The translations under genes were made by a program, and so were the position numbers. 54,094 bases of DNA, from contig NZ_NSGJ01000036.1 in assembly GCF_002286775.1 (NCBI RefSeq), positions 1 to 54,094 of the forward strand, read 5' to 3'. The notes beneath the pieces are model-generated. The model saw only the letters and a program-made list of their open reading frames with translations, searched no databases and had not been told where the DNA came from. This DNA is from Myroides sp. N17-2. GTDB taxonomy: Bacteria > Bacteroidota > Bacteroidia > Flavobacteriales > Flavobacteriaceae. Position 1 is the stretch's first letter; each line of letters starts with the position of its first letter. Shown in pieces: positions 52,081 to 54,094 of this stretch.

Positions 52081-52250
52081 TTAGAATGTGAGAATAAGTA
52101 GTTCTCTTATTTTGATCGGTTAATTGTTATAAAATAAAACACAACTCGTTGTATCAAGATTTACCCAACATTAGACTTGTTATGTGATTTAGACTCTCAC
52201 AAATATTAGTTGTGATAAAAAAAGGCTACCTGTATAGGTAGCCTTTTTTT
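52081..52250 (+). ncRNA. Candidate regulatory small RNA
   Basis: About 170 nt between the promoter-like region above and the perfect terminator at 52217-52250. Its ATG codons are followed at once by stops (ATG TGA), so no peptide is encoded. It contains TTTACCCAACATTAG, which nearly repeats a sequence upstream of the terminator at 4391. Existence as a transcript is inferred from the promoter and terminator only. Confidence 0.4.
52217..52250. terminator. Strong stand-alone terminator
   Basis: A perfect 14-bp stem, AAAAAAAGGCTACC with GGTAGCCTTTTTTT, and a 6-nt loop. Not adjacent to any coding gene end: the ABC exporter already has a terminator at 51982. Confidence 0.85.
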
Positions 52251-52487
52251 GTGATTATTGTTTTTAAAATAAGGTGATTTATAGGTAATTAACAATCACG
52301 AACGGTGATTAATGTTAATTTTAACATAGGGGTGTGTTAAAAAAGATTACGTAATTTAATTAGTATAATAGCTTAGCGTTTTTGTTTTAAAATAGATATA
52401 TTAATTGAATATATTTATGTAATTAATTAATTTTATTAAAATTATTTAGTGATTGTTTGTGATGTATTGTGTTTTGTTTAAAGTTGA

Positions 52488-52519
52488 TTTGTCTATTTGA
52501 TATAGTGTGGCTATGTTTG
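52488..52519 (+). promoter_or_regulatory. Promoter of the SusC-like gene
   Basis: TTTG (52488-52491), a 20-bp spacer and TATGTTTG (52512-52519) together match the full Bacteroidota -33/-7 consensus, 24 bp before the ATG at 52544. Confidence 0.7.
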
Positions 52520-52543
52520 AGAAACTAATTAATCAATTTTTTT

Positions 52544-53975
52544 ATGAAGAAATTAAGACTTAAGTGGTTTTTTGTAGGAAGCTTTGTCTTTACTGCTCAG
52601 TTTGGTTTTGCTCAAAACAAAACTTTAAATGGAGTTGTAAATGAGGGAGGTATGCCTCTGCCAGGAGTTTCAGTTACTATACACGGAACTCATCACGGAA
52701 CACAAACAGATTTAGATGGTAAGTATTCTATTAATGTTAAACCTGGTGATAAGCTAGTGTTTAGTTTTATTGGGATGCAAGACCAAGTTTATACTGTCGG
52801 AAGTGCAGCAACACATAACGTTGGATTGCAAAATATATCACAGGAACTAGAAGGTTTAGTGGTATTGGCTTATGGTCAGACTAAGAGTAGAAATGAGATT
52901 ACAGGAAACGTAGTTGCTGTAAAAGGCGATATTATTGCTAATACTCCAGTAACTTCTGTAGATCAGGCATTACAGGGAAGAGTAGCGGGATTACAAATGG
53001 CTGCTACATCAGGTTCTCCTGGAGCTATGCAAAATATACGTATTCGTGGACGTAACTCTATTTCAGCATCTAATGAACCATTATATGTAATCGATGGTAT
53101 ACCGATGACTAATACCAATATTTCAGGAAATGTTAGTTCTACAGAAGAAGTAGTAGGGACATCATTATCATCATTGTCAGCTATTAATAGTGATGATATT
53201 GAGTCAATGACAGTTTTAAAGGATGCTGCAGCTACTTCAGCTTATGGAGCTCGTGGTTCTAATGGTGTTATTTTAATAACGACTAAGAAAGGTAAGCAAG
53301 GTAAACCATCTTTTAACTTCAAAACAAGTGTAGGTTTTCAAAACCCTGCACGTAAAGGACCTAAGTTTTTATCTGGCGAACAGAAAAAAGAATTATGGTT
53401 AGAAGCGATATACAATACTTATGGCGAAAGTAAGGGCTTTGAGCAAGAAGGAACTTGGGACTGGTATATGAGTAATAATGGTGTTTTTGGTGCTAATACA
53501 GATCTTAAAAAATGGGTTGCAGGTGGGTCTATTGATAATGATTGGAAAGAAGCAGTTCGCGTTAAAGATGCTAATATGTCACTATTGAATTTTTCTGTTA
53601 GTGGTGGAGATGAGAAAGGAACTTATTTTGGGTCATTAGCACACGAGAAATATGATGGTACTGTAATAGGATCAGATTTTAGAAAAGTGAATGGTAATTT
53701 TAATTTTACTAGAAAATTATCTGATAAAATTGATATTAAAGTAGGTGCGATAGTTTCTAATATTCGTCAAAATGGAATATTAGAGGGAGCTGCATACTTC
53801 TCAAATCCCAACCTTACTAAAATGTTTATGAGTCCTTGGGTTAATGTATATAATCCTGATGGAAGTTATAATATAGATACAGGTGGAGGGATACCTAACG
53901 CGCTGTATATTATGGAGCATAATAAATATCAAAATGATATTACTCGAGTAATATCAAATAATGCATTAGGATATA
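52544..53975 (+). pseudogene. SusC/RagA-family TonB-linked outer-membrane protein, cut by an insertion sequence
   Basis: The signal peptide (MKKLRLKWFFVGSFVFTAQF) is followed by a carboxypeptidase-regulatory-like domain (GMPLPGVSVTIHGTHHGTQT). The TonB plug shows ALQGRVAGLQM, IRIRGRNSIS, PLYVIDGIPM and AYGARGSNGVILITTKKGK, after which the barrel begins. Full-length SusC proteins are about 1000 residues; this one reaches about 476 (ISNNALGY) and then enters the end of an insertion sequence, stopping at 54004. No SusD partner is visible. The remainder may lie beyond the window. Confidence 0.87.
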
Positions 53976-53979
53976 GAAG

Positions 53980-54094
53980 TCATCTTGACTTTTTAGTTTT
54001 CTGAAATTTCTTTAGTCCTATAACAATAAAAGCCATAAAATTCCACGCCATCCAACTAGAAAGTGTGGTGTCAAACCTATTGAGTAAAGAACGA
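53980..54094 (-). CDS. Transposase C-terminus (partial, at window edge)
   Basis: Minus-strand frame ending at 53980 with the sequence RFDTTLSSWMAWNFMAFIVI then GLKKFQKTKKSR and stop. A Trp/Phe-rich helix followed by a basic tail is typical of the end of IS5/IS982-like DDE transposases. The element interrupts the SusC-like gene near 53975. The family is uncertain from this short piece. Confidence 0.65.
   Translation of the reverse strand, partial: RSLLNRFDTTLSSWMAWNFMAFIVIGLKKFQKTKKSR

Overview
The window looks like chromosomal DNA from an AT-rich Bacteroidota, most likely a Flavobacteriaceae member; Myroides is my best guess. This rests on gene content (PorP/SprF, SusC/TonB protein, DUF3347 copper lipoproteins, oleate hydratase, Acyl-ACP thioesterase) and on recurrent Bacteroidota-type promoters (TAnnTTTG at -7, sometimes TTTG at -33). 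No search was run, so the genus is inference. No rRNA, tRNA or CRISPR array was recognised.

Layout. 1-0.7 kb: a chimeric insertion-sequence remnant (IS4-type fragment joined to an IS630-type N-terminus). 1.3-5.0 kb (+): PorP/SprF-like protein, OmpA/PD40 protein and a small lipoprotein. 5.2-15.8 kb (-): a copper/silver resistance block with CusA, CusC and CusB-type efflux proteins, two DUF3347 lipoproteins, two small Cys-rich secreted proteins and a frameshifted haem-binding protein. 16.5-21.9 kb (-): an EmrAB/TolC-like tripartite drug exporter with an AraC regulator. 21.9-26 kb: an accessory zone with two bracketed modules. One is a MarR + DapB-like pair between identical 42-bp repeats. The other is a DUF4143-type AAA ATPase between 105-bp hairpin-containing repeats. 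Broken toxin-antitoxin genes and a truncated secreted protein lie at their edges. 26.3-30.5 kb: Bcr/CflA exporter with AraC regulator, a toxin-like gene broken by a stop codon with its HTH partner, and an acyl-ACP thioesterase. 30.8-38.7 kb: core genes (miaA, K+ channel, exonuclease/GIY-YIG, YggS, DUF1015, 3-hydroxyacyl-CoA dehydrogenase, Gfo/Idh oxidoreductase; pcm on +). 38.7-40.3 kb: a gene-free repeat mosaic. 40.3-45.1 kb (-): PQQ-propeller protein, SmpB, porin, oleate hydratase. 45.7-52 kb (+): short UvrA-like ATPase, GNAT-Nudix fusion, a REP-associated tyrosine transposase (RAYT) followed by six tandem hairpin repeats, and an ABC exporter. 52.5-54.1 kb: a SusC gene cut by an insertion sequence at the window edge.

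The most notable content is repeat biology. The RAYT gene sits directly against a 54-bp tandem array whose core hairpin (CAAAGTC-n4-GACTTTG) recurs at 30.5 kb and 39.4-40.1 kb. A second hairpin family shows compensatory base changes between copies. A third supplies the last codons and the stop of cusA. Separately, a TTGAC-n4-(G/A)TCAA palindrome lies at matching distances upstream of three candidate promoters (PorP operon, ABC exporter, and a possible small RNA), suggesting a small CRP/FNR-family regulon.
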